The notes beneath the pieces were generated by a model, which saw only the letters and a program-made list of their open reading frames with translations, was not told where the DNA came from and did no database searches. A stretch of DNA of 64,000 nt, from the NCBI RefSeq assembly GCF_000275845.1, contig NW_006766907.1:260380-324379 (forward strand), written 5' to 3'. The position numbers and the translations under genes were made by a program. This stretch comes from Dichomitus squalens LYAD-421 SS1 (taxonomy: Eukaryota > Basidiomycota > Agaricomycetes > Polyporales > Polyporaceae). Shown here piece after piece: positions 36,673 to 54,023 of the stretch; position 1 is the stretch's first letter; every line of letters begins with the position of its first letter.

Positions 36673-38778
36673 GAACACTGGATTCTCTACAGCACAGGTA
36701 TCTCTCATAGGAGATATTTATTCGTACTCATCGTCGTTTTCCTCCATTCTTCGTTGTCATTGGCACCGCTCACATTCGTCCCGGTCATTCTTGTCGCCCC
36801 TCTGACGCCCCCTGTCTCCATGCATCGCTCTCACTAGCTGTCCGTTCAAAGTATTTATCTCCTGAGCTATTCTTGTATACCTAGAGTGTAGACGTAGCTA
36901 GAGTCTATATCACATATTTCACTAGTACTGTGATAGCTGACTCAATTGTTCTGTGGTCTATGTGCCCACATTCCGAGCCTATTAGGAATGCCCCAATATG
37001 TTGACCGACGTCGACAAACAACCCGGCTTGATTGCGATTCTTTAAGGGCATTTCGTGGAGTATTAAGAAAACGTCGCTACAAAAGGTATATAACACGGGA
37101 AATCCAGAGGCGCTCGAGAGGCGTTTCAGTACTTCCAGATTCGGCGTGGTGCCACACAATGAACGCCCAAGCGGCTAAATTCGACGCTCGTCCCAGAAAA
37201 CCGGGCATCCGACCGGACTCTGATACGTTTCAGAGAATCAAGAAGACCCGGCCGCGGCGCTTTCGACATTGCATACGAAGCTAGCACTCGGGATTACAGT
37301 GATTTGCAAAAAAAAACTGCAGGTCGCATCCGCGCGACAAGCTGTTTGCCCGTGTTTGTTCCCGGGCGTCCACGGAGATGCTAGCCGTTGAGACGATGCT
37401 TGAGTTGGCAGTCCCATGGCTGCTTCGGAATCAAACGGAAGTTATGTGTCTACACTCCTCCTCGTGCTGTATCTCATCCAAATGAATATAGGTACAGAGA
37501 ATGTTGAACCCTTCCGTCCCGGACAAGCGCTCCCCGGGAATGCCAAGTAGGAACAAATAACCTTTCCCACGCGCGCGACCTGCAGTGTTTTTTTGCAAAT
37601 CACTGTATGGCGGTCCATCTTGTAGAGCTTGTATCAGCAGATTATATGGCTATGGGCGGTACTGCAACCTCAGGATCTGCGTTAGGTACCCCGGATGTTA
37701 GAGCGGGTAAGAAGGTCCCGGAAGGTCCCGTCCACCTGATTGTCAGACTCCGGTCTGGCTTGCAGATTGCCTAATTCTGCGAGAGCATTCGAACGAGGAA
37801 GGTTTGACTACACCACTGAGCAGAGGAGCCTTCAGCAGCCGTCATCGGGAGTCTCACAGCGAACCAACGGGTAGGGATCGACGACATCTGATCGCCTATA
37901 TTTCAACTTATGATGGGCCAGGGCTCTAGGTCTCCAAGATGCTGAAATTCCCTCTGCGGGTTCCACGGTACATGTTATGACTGCAGCCAAATCTTCCTCA
38001 ACGCGTCTCAGCGCTCGGACCGTGGTATACTCCGAGGTTCCAGGTCCGGGTTGCGAGCTGAACGTAAGATATGTAGCTTCTGGACTGCGAAAACTACGCA
38101 TCACTATGTCTACCGCTCATCTAAGTAGTCTGCGCTCCTCGTCCTGTTTCCAAGGCGGCGAGCGACTAACTTGAAGCAACAGCCTTTGGCAGGCAGCCTC
38201 TAAGCGGCGTACGTCGTCTGGCGAGTGACCATGGCATCCAATGATTGATCGCTGCGATGTACAGGAGCATCTGCCACTTCACCTACCGCTTCCCTGTCCG
38301 AACAATATTGACATTGATAAGAAACCGGCGACTGAGGGCATTTCGAAGAGATAGCGGTAAGATTCGTGCCCGAGGACGCCGCTCTACACAAGTCACCAGC
38401 ACGTCGCATCCGATTGAATATATACTATAAAGAAATACCGTACAAAAACATCGAGACTCTAAACAATGCTACATGGCTATATCGCTATGTCCGAACGATA
38501 GTGCCATATAAACAGGGTGACACGGCGCGAACGTGAGGGAAGGATGTGGCACACGCGCAATACATTGGCAATAGACGTAAAACACAAACACACAAATCCC
38601 AAGGATCGCATGTACTACAACCCGCGACGCCCGCAGGTAACTGTAACACATAGGTGAAAGGAAAGTTTTGGGCTCACCCCCGTCACCCGTTGGTACTTCA
38701 TGCTTAGCCCTCTTATCAGGGTCAAGATAAATATGTACACGAGCTGTGATCCTCAAGCTCTACGACGAGACACGCGAT
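36673..38778. other. intergenic containing a MITE
   Basis: About 2.1 kb between the reductase and the convergent DUF6534 gene, with no gene recognised. It holds the TA-flanked element at 37297-37605 (separate entry) and a tandem GGAAGGTCCC pair near 37715. Confidence 0.5.
37297..37605. mobile_element. MITE with 31-bp inverted repeats and TA target duplication
   Basis: The left end starts CAGTGATTTGC, then nine A, then CTGCAGGTCGC. The right end read in reverse is the same 31 positions with a single mismatch (one A replaced by C in the A-run). TA dinucleotides flank both ends (37295-37296 and 37606-37607), so the junctions read TACAGTG...CACTGTA, as in Tc1/mariner-superfamily elements. The element is 309 bp and the interior encodes no transposase, so it is a non-autonomous deletion derivative. 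It lies in intergenic DNA. Confidence 0.85.
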
Positions 38779-40620
38779 TTACACCGGGGAGAAGCTCTGG
38801 AGGTGGATGTCGGACCTAGGCTTGCGCTCCATCATTTCCAGATCATCGTTGAGGGTCTGCTCATAATTGAAGGGTCAGTTCCAGAGGTGACCAACAGGGA
38901 ATGCTGAGACGTACTTGCTTGTCATCGCGATCCGAAGAGTACACGTCGTCCGCGAAGACCTCGGTGTGCGAAGCGATATGGACAACGGGAGGTGCCGGGC
39001 CAGTGCGCACAGACGTACTACCCCCGCGGAAGTTGTGCGTACCGGTGATTGAAACGCTAGTGACATCCGTCGGGGCACGAGACGTCGTCGCCTGTTGAGT
39101 CCCTAAGCGGGAGTTCAACGAGGTGAACATCGTGTTCGAGTAGACTAGCGATGCAATGTTAGTCATCAACTTGTGTACGAAGCTGTCATTGCATTACGCA
39201 CTCTTGCCCAGGATAAGCGCACTGCCAAAGAGTGGGGTTAAGTGGTAAGCCTCTACGGACAATATAGGGACAACTGTCGATGACGTACAAGAAGAGATGC
39301 AGGTTAGTGTTCTTCGTAGTGGGACCGAGGAAGAAGCCAAGCTCAATGATCGCGGAGGCGGCTGTGATAATTCCGGTCTCGACGGAAAGGCGGATGAGAC
39401 GGTTAATCGCTCGGTCGCTGCTCTTGAGCGCGTGGGAGTTCTTCTTCGCCGTGGTCAACTGTATGGCACGTAGAAACACGGAGAACAATTTCAATTGCAA
39501 CCGTTGAATCATGTATCGCGCGGGGGAGATCAAAACCTTAGTTTCGTCACATCTGACGTCAGACGAGATGAAACACGTACCACGTATACCATGCTGATGG
39601 CGATGAACTGCAATTGCGACGTTCTTCAGTGACTGAGAGCGGATCAGTACCTTAAGTCTACTCACGATATCGGCAAGAGCACCACCGCCGAGCCAGATAG
39701 TGGTACGAGGGAAGTAGGGCAGGAGCCCGGAAATGTCTTGCAAGTTCGCGATCTAAGTCCACCGTCAGCCAGTTCGGCGACACAGATCGAATGCGGGGAC
39801 CCGAGTATACGCACACCGGCCGCGATTGAAAGGGTTGATCCAAGTTGGGCGAGCGAAATCTGCGCGGTGTGGAGACCCATCGTCAGCGCTCCTACCGAGA
39901 ATTGACGTAGAACACCATGGATAAGTCAGGCTTACCACTATGATGAGCCCAGGGATGACGCGCCACTTCTTGAGGACCCAGATACGCCATGCGTAGAAAA
40001 GCTGGACGGTGGTGGCAACTTTTGCAGAACTCTCAGCAGTGACTCTCCCAAACGGCAAGTCGAAGACATACTGATCCCGTCGCCGGCACCGATAGCGGAG
40101 AACGTCCAACCCGGCTGGATAAGGTTGGTCTGCCGTCCCCATCCAGCACAGAGGACGTGCCATCCCATGGCCCCCGCTATCACCGTCAGGAAGATGTCCA
40201 GAATGAACACCCAGTAGACTAAAGCACGGTCAATTACCCAGACGGATCTTACAGCCGCTAGATTGGACGTACCCAAGAATTGAATCCCCTTTCGATCATT
40301 GGGGAACGATATGTGGTAGATGTCTAAATGCGAGATGGAGATGGATATGATGTGGGCCATTGACAACGGTAGAGGCCTGACTTACAGAGCTGCACTATCG
40401 AGATACCGAAGATGAGCCAACTGGTGACGGCGCCGAGGAACTAACCGCAAACATTCAACGGAAAGGCATGACGTCGGCTACACGAGCACTTACGACAGGA
40501 CCGACACTGAGACGTAACGGAGTGTGAGAACACCGACTAGAGGGAAATGAATGAACACCGGACTTACAGGAGCAGAGTGTCCTTAGGGACAGATGGCTCG
40601 TTGAGCGTAGAAGAGGACAT
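38779..40620 (-). CDS. DUF6534-domain integral membrane protein
   Basis: Starts MSSSTLNEPSVPKDTLLL at 40620. Spliced exons give YKYYISFPND-like, LVYWVFILDIFLTVIAGAMGWHVL, GWTFSAIGAGDG, VQLFYAWRIWVLKKWRVIPGLI, LAQLGSTLSIAAG, TTIWLGGGALADI and LTTAKKNSHALKSSDRAINRLIRLSVETGIITAASAIIEL, where the last contains the conserved DUF6534 core (NRLIRLxVETG). An exon SNTMFTSLNSRLGTQ and a Ser/Thr-rich cytosolic tail follow, ending HLQSFSPV at 38779. Hydrophobic segments correspond to about seven helices. The family is abundant in Agaricomycetes, with no established function. At least seven introns are needed. It looks intact. Confidence 0.8.
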
Positions 40621-43600
40621 GGTGCCGATGGTGGTACAACAGAGGAGACCCAAGACTAGGGGGGGCAGTCGATACGGTCTCCGAGTCGGCGTGGCACAGA
40701 GCCGAGGTGAAGGACGAGTTGTCGGAGTGAAGGGGGATAGTTAGACCGGCGCACTGAGATCAGCTGAGGGTAGGGCATATGTAGCGCGTAGAGGGATAAG
40801 TTCCCACGAAAAACATTGGTCGCGAGCAATGTAACCGGTCGGCGTTGTGGGGATTTGATGTTGAAGAAGATGATACAGCTTGATACCTCAGATCAGACTG
40901 TCTCTCCACCCAGACATCAGACAGCAGAGAATCACAGAAGCAGGCGCTATCAATGATAGCTGGCCATCGCAGCGAGATCCCACATTGTACACATCCGAGG
41001 GACACTACAGATGCAATGCAATGCTTCTGACCCGCGGGCGCGACTCCGAAAGGGCTTGGATCGGGGTGAGAAGGTGTGGAAGGCACGAACAGTAAGACGC
41101 ACTCACCGGTGAGTGACAAGGGGGCAATCGAGATCCCCCCGGAGGTATTCATCCTGAACAAAGCCGGCCGCCCAACATCGTGGTCGAGCGTCGGCGGATG
41201 GATGAGGGGACGCCGGTAGCACTGGCACTCCAGAAAAGGAAAGTCGGACCAACCAGCACCGCCAACGTTGGCGCCAGGGACCCGGTAACAATTATATATT
41301 TCAAGTTCCGGTGATTGTCGGCAAAGGACAGGCACGTGCCGCAACCACCCAACATGGTATCAGGGCGTTGTGGCGCCAGTCGACACTCACTCAGCACACC
41401 TCTTGTATGTAGATCAAAGCACCCGCCGACGTGGCACACAGTCAAGATCAAGCTCTTACAACGCCTCGGCTCCACGAGTGTGCAATTTTGGCCATGATTG
41501 CGACGTATGATCGACCCGCTTCAAGAGTTCGCTTCTCCCGGCCGCCTTTCCGGCGGCTGGCGGCTTCGTGCGGTACGGGATATTCACGTTTCTCTCTCTG
41601 TTGTAGCTATGCCTCTAATGCCTCAGAAGCCAGATGGTACTAGAAGCCGGAAACGACTCGGATCAGTCGGCTGGCCAGACTCTCCTCGATCTCTCGACAC
41701 TCGACAGTCGTCCGGTGGAGACACGTGTGTCTTGACTAGTGCCATTTCTAGCTGGCAACAATGTCAACACCTTCGTCTGCAATTCCACTTGAGCCGAGCA
41801 TAGAACGGCGAAGCTTCTGGTGGGTTCAGTTGGCTTGATTGTTGGCCAGACGGAGCTGATTTCGGCTCCTCTGACCCTGAGCCATCTGTTTGCGCCTTCC
41901 TACATGGCGGCTGTCGACCTTCCTCTGCTATGGGCAAATCCGGCGTTCACTCGATGTCAGACTTTCAATGTGATAGCGGCTACAGCGGGTTTCCACAATG
42001 CAGCCCGTGGGCGGCTCGCTCCGGGCGCGGAGCATTGGTACAAGGAAGACTTGTCTTGCTACTGACTGGTGACGTGCCATGATCTGGGCGCTGCGTACTG
42101 TCACGCTGGGCGACGACACCCAGTCGCATTGCATGCGGATTAATGACTGTCAGGACTGCCCCGGGAACACCGACTCGTACGTGCTGCACCGCCGGAGAAG
42201 TCGAAGGAGTGTCGAGTGTCGCCGTCAGGGATTTCCGTACGTCTTCTGGCCTGATTTCACTTGTCGTAGATGCGGGCGAACAACATAAGACATTGACGGG
42301 TACGTTCGGCGCAGCAGCTGTAGGGCCTGGGTGGAGCCAGCGTTGATAGAGTGGTCGATAGATTTTCGCGAAGCATGCGTCCCGGCATTGAATCTCAGTT
42401 ACCTCGTAATGGGTAAACCCGTATGATACCAACAGCTGCAAGGGACGTCGTACTCTTGGATGCCTTAACTTTGACATACGAACCCCGCGCTTCCTGATCA
42501 CTGCAAGGGGTGGAGTGGAGATCAGGGGCTCAGAAGACAAGGAAATCACGTTTCCCTCACTCTGGAGGAGCTGCATGGGTACTCGTGGAAGTCGTTACTG
42601 AGAGATGCCCTATCGGCTCTTCGCTGTCTCCCTACACTGTCACCTGGATTCATACCATAGGTCAGTATGACAATTCGTGAGTGTCGGGAACATTTAATAT
42701 TCTCACAACCCTCAAAGGGTATACATTAGTTGATATAGGCCCCATGGCTTGCATATGGCAGAGAACTCATCCGGGCTGCTCGCCTTGACAGTCTCCGCTC
42801 GTTCGACAAGATTGACCCTCTCATCAACAGAGCCAGTAGAAGTCTTGTCTGACGTTGCGTTCTCGCTGATGCGAAGTGCCACAGCAGTCCCCGCAGCATG
42901 TGGTTCATTCTAAGGGCCCGCTGTCGCACTGGTGGTCTGTCTGGATGTTGGGCAATCCCCTGCGGACCTACCGCTGCGGCTGGGTTGCCTGTTGCTGATG
43001 GAAGCGCCGCTCACTTCTCATCTTCTAAATCTGATCGGAGGTATGCAAAGAACCTCCGGCATCCATGAGCGAATCGGGGAGAATCTTCCCCATCTTCCTT
43101 GACCGCAGATACTCCCAGAAGAAGCCTTCTTGCACGTCAGGTCTTACTAGTGCCTATGCGCTAAGGTGAGAGTTCAGACCATCCATGGCGCCGTGTACCG
43201 CACCTATTTGGCATATGAGCTGACGCGGCGTGCGATGTAGATAGGCTGGACGAGTGCACAGATGGCAGGACGACGCCGCCCAGGTCCTCATCCTCCGGAG
43301 AACGCCGAAAGTTGAAGCGCCGGAAAGTTATCAGCCACGATAGGAAGGGACCGCTTGTCATCATCCCGAGAAGGGCTCGTACTCGTCTATGGGAACCCAA
43401 TGTACCGCTCCGTTGCCTCGGTCTGTCCCATGATGAGCCTAGGTTCACAATTCAATATTCACCAGCGGTTCTCTCATCAGTGTCACAGGCGTTCCCGTTG
43501 GGTTCCGGCGTGGGCGGGACCAGAAGGAAGCAACCGCCTGCGGCGTTTCCTGCCAATTTGTCATGATGGGGCCTGTATCGCGGACGGCCTGATATCGTAG

Positions 43601-44057
43601 AACGTAGCACTTGTCTTGCCCAGTCTGCCATTGTTCAGACAATCGTGACCCAAGAGGAGAGAGAGCGTGATGTTCGGCACTGTTCACCCTAGGGGAGGAG
43701 TTAAGAGTACACAGGGGGAGAACAGTGTGCCAGCGCTCTACTCAGCGGCCATACTTGCCGCTGACCACCGTGTGCGAAAAGCACAATGCGCCACATATCG
43801 TAGTCAACAACTCCCGTCATCATGTCCCCTGACCTCGTCTAGAAGACGAACTTCGTCTTCTCCATCTCTCGATCGAGTGGGTATGCGAAGCCCCTTCGAA
43901 GTCTAGGGCGTCAGCATTTCGTCGCTCAGCAAGGGGGTGGCTCTGAACCGAATGCTCCCCTAAATACCGACCGGGGACTCGCACCATTCAAGGTTCGTCA
44001 CCCAAGGGTTCCCAAGTCTTCTCGATGGTCTGATCACTCTCGAATCCCAGGTGCTGA
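40621..44057. other. gene-poor stretch with possible remnants
   Basis: No gene can be named. A hydrophobic minus-strand piece near 41200-41330 (NLKYIIVTGSLAPTLAVLVG) resembles a single transmembrane exon of the DUF6533/DUF6534 type but lies alone among stops. A second coding-like minus-strand exon at 42712-42914 is listed separately. The remainder shows nothing I can support. Confidence 0.4.
42712..42914 (-). other. Possible 3'-terminal exon of an unrecognised gene
   Basis: After a CTTAG acceptor-like site at about 42915, the frame stays open as NEPHAAGTAVALRISENATSD, then SVDERVNLVERAETVKAS and CKPWGLYQLMYTL, ending TGA at 42712. The composition is protein-like and acid/base balanced, but I could not join it to upstream exons (43160-43690 has only short open pieces). 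It could be the end of a diverged or broken gene. Confidence 0.2.
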
Positions 44058-44065
44058 TATATATA
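44058..44065 (+). promoter_or_regulatory. TATA box of the GMC oxidoreductase gene
   Basis: TATATATA sits about 130 nt upstream of the ATG at 44197, with no other gene on this side. The position fits a fungal core promoter with a leader of about 100 nt. Confidence 0.5.
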
Positions 44066-44151
44066 CGCCGTACCGAGTTGCCCGTGTTTCTTGCTTCTGA
44101 CGGACGCCGAGCAACCTGCAGGGTATCCTGATATTAAAGACAGGCTCTTGA

Positions 44152-46905
<2,754 letters not shown>

Positions 46906-48141
46906 GATCGCTGTATGTGTATGTACCAGTATGAGAACGTATCGGCGTCGCGGAAATGCCTTGCTGTATTTGAGTTTCGGTGGTGTATACGTAGAACCGT
47001 CTAGTAACAATCGAAAGCCAGCCATGTTCACAGAGATTCACCCGAGCGTGGCTGTAGCGAGTGTATGTAAAGGTCGCGACGGTCGGGCACCGATTGTGCC
47101 TAGCTAGGTACAGTATGATTGATGGAAATCAGTCTAGACAGTTTGACACCCCGTGAGGTACGTCCGGTAAGAGTAAGAGAGGCTTGGGTTACCGGTACCA
47201 CACAAAATCGCAGTATCCGCAGAGCGATGGGAGTGGGAATTCGAGTAACTACCTGCAATTTGACAAGGAAACTTGCATCTACCCCTGCTCTTGTCCGACA
47301 TATAGAACAAGGCTTGGGTCTTCTCCCATTCCGGGTCTCTTCCCAAAGTTCGGCTGGCCGCGTGCTGAAAGGAGGACGGATGCTACACTGACTACGATCA
47401 TCGGTGGTACAGCTCGATCTGTAGCTGTCGTCCGGTAAGTTGCTAGCGTTCCTTACTTATCCCACACTAAGACATCCTAGAGTATACAATACAACAGTAT
47501 TGATGTCAGGGATGAGCAGATTCTAACCAGCCGCAGCAGCGTATTGTCCCACTCGGACGTTCTTCAGCTGTTAGTAACTGGCATGCCGCTGTACGGAGGT
47601 CCCAGCAACAGCGCCCGTCCTCCCACCATCCAGGACCTGGTATGACATACTTAACGTATGAGAGCACTGGGCTCACATGTAGCCCATGGGCTGCCCGAGA
47701 ACTCCCGCGACCAGTGTTACGCACCATCAGATGTAATCCTAGCCTATTAACATGTGATGTATATAACTTACAAACGAGCGAGCGAGCAAGGGTATCCTAC
47801 TATCCAATGTGTGGGTGCGAGTGCGGCGAAAGGAGTGGACGGTGGTATCTATGCATCTGGATGGGTGGTGACGACGATGACGAAGGCAAACAACAAAGTC
47901 GTAGGCGAGTGTATGTGGGGAACAGATACATACACAAAGCGGCTATAGGGTATGACGGGTCAACAAGTGCTGGCGGAGGGGGAACGGACAGGAACAGTGC
48001 TGTACATGAACGACGTAAATTCGACGGACAGGCACGAGTGCGCCCGTCCAAATGCCCGATGCTTACATTATGAACGTCCGGTCTATGTAGACATGTCGTG
48101 GTACATCAGGCAGAACCATGAGATCCTGTGGCCAGAGGGGT
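46906..48141. other. intergenic between convergent GMC genes
   Basis: 3' flanks of two tail-to-tail GMC genes. No gene recognised. A short GAGCGAGCGAGCAAG purine-rich repeat occurs near 47776. Confidence 0.5.
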
Positions 48142-50755
<2,614 letters not shown>

Positions 50756-52382
50756 CGCAGACGACAGGAAGACCGTTCAGACCAGTGAAAACGCCTGCGA
50801 TTCAGAACGAGAGTGTGGATCTTTGTACCTTTCTGCGAGCTCGACATGTTTTATGCGATGTCTTGGATTCGGAGTCTAGTCGGACTAGCCTTGCCATCAG
50901 TGAGCATGATCCCTGGGTGGGAGCGTCGCATCAACAGATCAAATGAGCATCCACGCTCGCTACCCGTACCTCAACGTTTGGCAGCGCTCACCGCCGGCCC
51001 CTGTGCTGTGACATCTCTGGCTGATGGACTGTAGGAGACCGTAGGTGAGATAGGTCTCGCTTAGCAGCGAGCCCGCCTAGGCTTGGTACTTTCTGAGCGC
51101 GAATTGGGTTCGCATGCGCAGATCTTTTGATACCCTGAGAATGTTCCCAGGTCGCTGTCGTCCGAGAAATCTGGCCGGACCTAGAAGTACTGGCTTACGG
51201 CAACACGTCCTCATCGGACAACGGTGGACAGTCGCGCTGTGCAGCGTGCGTATTCCCAGAATGGCCCTATGCAAGCGCCGCCCATTCCAACCAGACTGCC
51301 TTTCCCTCAATCCGTCTCATCTGTCGTCGCCGACACTGCGGCTGACATGCGTCTCTTGTCTCCGTCATCCCCAGAGCTTGGCGAATTGCAGCAGTTTTGC
51401 TTCCGCGCTCCGGAAATCGGCCATGGACTTCCCAGAGCGACTGGTGAGTGTTCTGATGATTCACATCACATCCGAGACTCGCACGGCGAGTCCACAGTCG
51501 TCTACATACTTACATCAAACTGCAGTCGTTCGCGTACGCCGAGCATATTTGCGCGTATTTGCTCCGCCGTCGGGCACCGGCAAGGGAGACCCCGGAGGTG
51601 CATGATGCCTACGCACAGAGTCAAGTACGGCTATCAACCACCTCTTGGCCAGTCTCTACTACACACACGCTACCCTTACGGCACCCACACGAGGGCTTTC
51701 ACCTGGTAAGTGGGACCCCGCCGTGTTGGTAAGCTGGCCGTGGCAGGTCCTAAGAGACAGACAGACGCTCGTTCACGGCGTTGCAAATACGGGAAAGTCT
51801 CGCCGCACGCGACGGTCGACTATACGTTGATATGTATACGACCCTAACCTTAGTGGCCGGCCGCGTAGCCGCAGAGAACACTGACGCTTGCTGACGACGT
51901 GGGTTCTAGTTGACATATCCGAGTACATGCACATACGTACGGCAACGACCTCGAATAGGAACAATCCTTTTGCCAGCAGAGGACATCAAGTTGACCTCAA
52001 GACGTCGGAGCAGTGTACCGCGCTCGTCCGCTTCCTATCTCTGCGCGTACCCGCGACCCTGAGGCACCACCCACTTGCTCGACTAGCGGATCCCCTTGTC
52101 CGATCCACGATTCTCCCATCGGAAACGGGTTACATCGGCATCAGAATGCGTCCTGTCATCAACTCCTTACTCCGTCCTCTGTATCCAAGAAAAGCCACTC
52201 GAATGTCCTAAGCGGTCCTCCCGAACTCCGTGCCCCGTCCGTCGCAGCGCACAAGAGCCTCTCTCACATGCCCCAGCTGTCGTCGTCGAGCGCAACCGCA
52301 TCTCATTGAGCCATCGCTGACGCTCGGGTCGGCATCTGTATTTACGTCGAACACAACTCCTCGTTACATCTCATCATCGGAG
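50756..52382. other. intergenic with one coding-like patch
   Basis: Contains the promoter side of the minus-strand GMC gene and of the plus-strand methyltransferase. At 51270-51620 (+) short open pieces (SLANCSSFASALRKSAMDF; after a GTGAGT/CTGCAG pair, SFAYAEHICAYLLRRR and EVHDAYAQSQ) could be exons of a small gene, but no start, stop or family can be fixed. Confidence 0.35.
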
Positions 52383-54023
52383 ATGTCCTACGTTCCGCCG
52401 AAATCATGGGAGAGCAATCCGCTCAACACGTCCAAGTACCTTCACCTCGACGAGGACGAGCGGGCTTTCTTCAAAGCGACAACTAAGATTGAGGACGACG
52501 CCGAACTTGATCAGCATATCTTAACCGTCCAGGCGCAGGCATACAAGGTACGTCCTGCTTCAAAGTTGTAATACAATACAGGTGATGCTGCCCGTCATCG
52601 CTATCATGCGCCCTGCCTTCATTTCTCTGAGAGGTCTTGCGAACCTCTCGGACGTCGTCCGCTCCTCTCACCCTAATTACTGTATCAGACCTTCCGACAG
52701 CCTGGTTTCTCCTATTTACTGACATTGGGTGATTACGAATAGTTGCTGACCGTTTTCTTTGACAACAGATATTTCCGTATCCGTGCATTCGCATTTTCGG
52801 GTTCACCCGGTGCGTCGTATTTGCAATGGCCGAGGAGAGCGTTCGTCCGCTGACGGACGCTTCTATACTGGCCCTAGCATAAGAATATCTCGTCTCCCCG
52901 CCTACGAGAAGTTTCTTGAGCTCGGGCGCAACCGCGCGAACCCCATCTTCATCGATCTCGGGTGTGCATGTACGTGATATTGCTCCAACCCCCGCTGCCG
53001 CAAGCCGATATTTTGCGACTGACGCTCGTCTCCATTCTAGTTGGAAGCGACGTCAGGAAAGCCGTTCTCGATGGCTACCCCATTGAGTTCTGTTTGGCGA
53101 CAGATCTTCGTGGCGGTGAGTATTCTTGCCCTCAGGGTCTCACCATGCCATCAGCGCCTATTTCCGTCGATGTTCTATAGTCTATGGGCTGCAGGGAACT
53201 ACGGTCGGACCTGCCACCACCGTCCAACCTGCCACCTGCCTTATTAGGCCTCGAGACGCTCTTGCGCACCACCGTCTCTGGGACATGGCAAGCGTCATGA
53301 CGGGCGCCTGAAGGCCTAATAAGGCAGGTGGCAGGTTCGTAGTTCCCTGTACACCACTTCCCATCATTCGCAACACTCGCGCCTCGTTTTCTCTTCGCGC
53401 GCGGCCGTTTCCTAGCGCATTCAAACCAGTCTCACATTTCCGTAACATCGACAAACTGACCGATATCATGTTTCCGGATAGGTCTATACAGAGAGGGCTA
53501 CGCGTTGTTCAGAGACACTCCGGAGACATTCCCGGTGCCGTTCATCGAGGGCGATGTTTTCGACCCCGATTTCCTTGCCATTGCTGAGCCACCTTCCAAG
53601 GATGTTACTCTTATCTGTCCCCCACCGTCGCTCAAGGACCTAGTCTCGCTGAACCCTCTCCGCGGACACGTCTCGGCAGTCTACATGGGAAAATTCCTGC
53701 ACATATTTGACGAGGCCGGCCAGGCGCACATCGCGAAGGCTCTCGCAGGCCTGCTCTCTCCCGAGCCGGGGTCTATCCTCTTCGGCGTACAAGGTGCGCT
53801 CGAGGACAAAGGACCTTTCACGCCCACGAGCTCCGACTGGACGATGTTCTGCCACTCACCGGAGAGCTTGGGCAAGCTATTCGAGGACGCGTTCGGCGGC
53901 CCGGGCACGATCAAGTTCGAAAGCCGGATGGTCGAAGAGCCTGGAGGACCGACCTACTTTGACACCTGGCCGGGTAACCAGAAGCCGTTTACTTGCCAAG
54001 AGTGGTCCGTTACCCGTCTATAG
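52383..54023 (+). CDS. SAM-dependent methyltransferase of secondary-metabolism type
   Basis: Starts MSYVPPKSWESNPLN and shows the leader typical of this fungal family (LDEDERAFFKATTKI), then IFPYPCIRIFGF, RLPAYEKFLELG and the SAM-binding region FIDLGCAFGSDVRK (formed across an intron at about 52970-53040), DLRGGLYREGYALF, VPFIEGDVFD and VYMGKFLHIFDEAGQ. The end is CQEWSVTRL at 54023. These motifs match small methyltransferases often found beside polyketide or terpenoid tailoring genes. Class I fold, cytosolic. The intron at 53116-53481 is 366 nt against about 60 nt for most others and carries an inverted-repeat element (separate entry). The substrate is unknown. Confidence 0.83.
53192..53349. 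mobile_element. Inverted-repeat MITE inside an intron
   Basis: The outer arms CAGGGAACTACG (12 nt) and the inner arms, 25 nt from AACCTGCCACC to TTAGGCC, match perfectly in inverted orientation. In the left arm they are separated by 22 nt that itself contains a second ACCTGCCACC. The whole is 158 bp. Flanks are TG on the left and TA on the right, which would be a TA target duplication with one base changed. No coding capacity. It sits in the third-last intron region of the methyltransferase, between intact donor and acceptor sites. Confidence 0.75.

Noticed and set aside
41200..41330. Hydrophobic minus-strand segment resembling a DUF6533/6534 helix
   Set aside because: Only one helix-length piece with stops around it; could be a relic but chance cannot be excluded.
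41980..42576. 199-codon minus-strand ORF
   Set aside because: No recognisable family and low-complexity composition; overlaps equally long frames on the other strand.
51114..51605. 163-codon plus-strand ORF as a whole
   Set aside because: The single frame is Arg/Ser-rich and crosses a likely donor; only the internal patch looks protein-like, so the ORF itself was not called.
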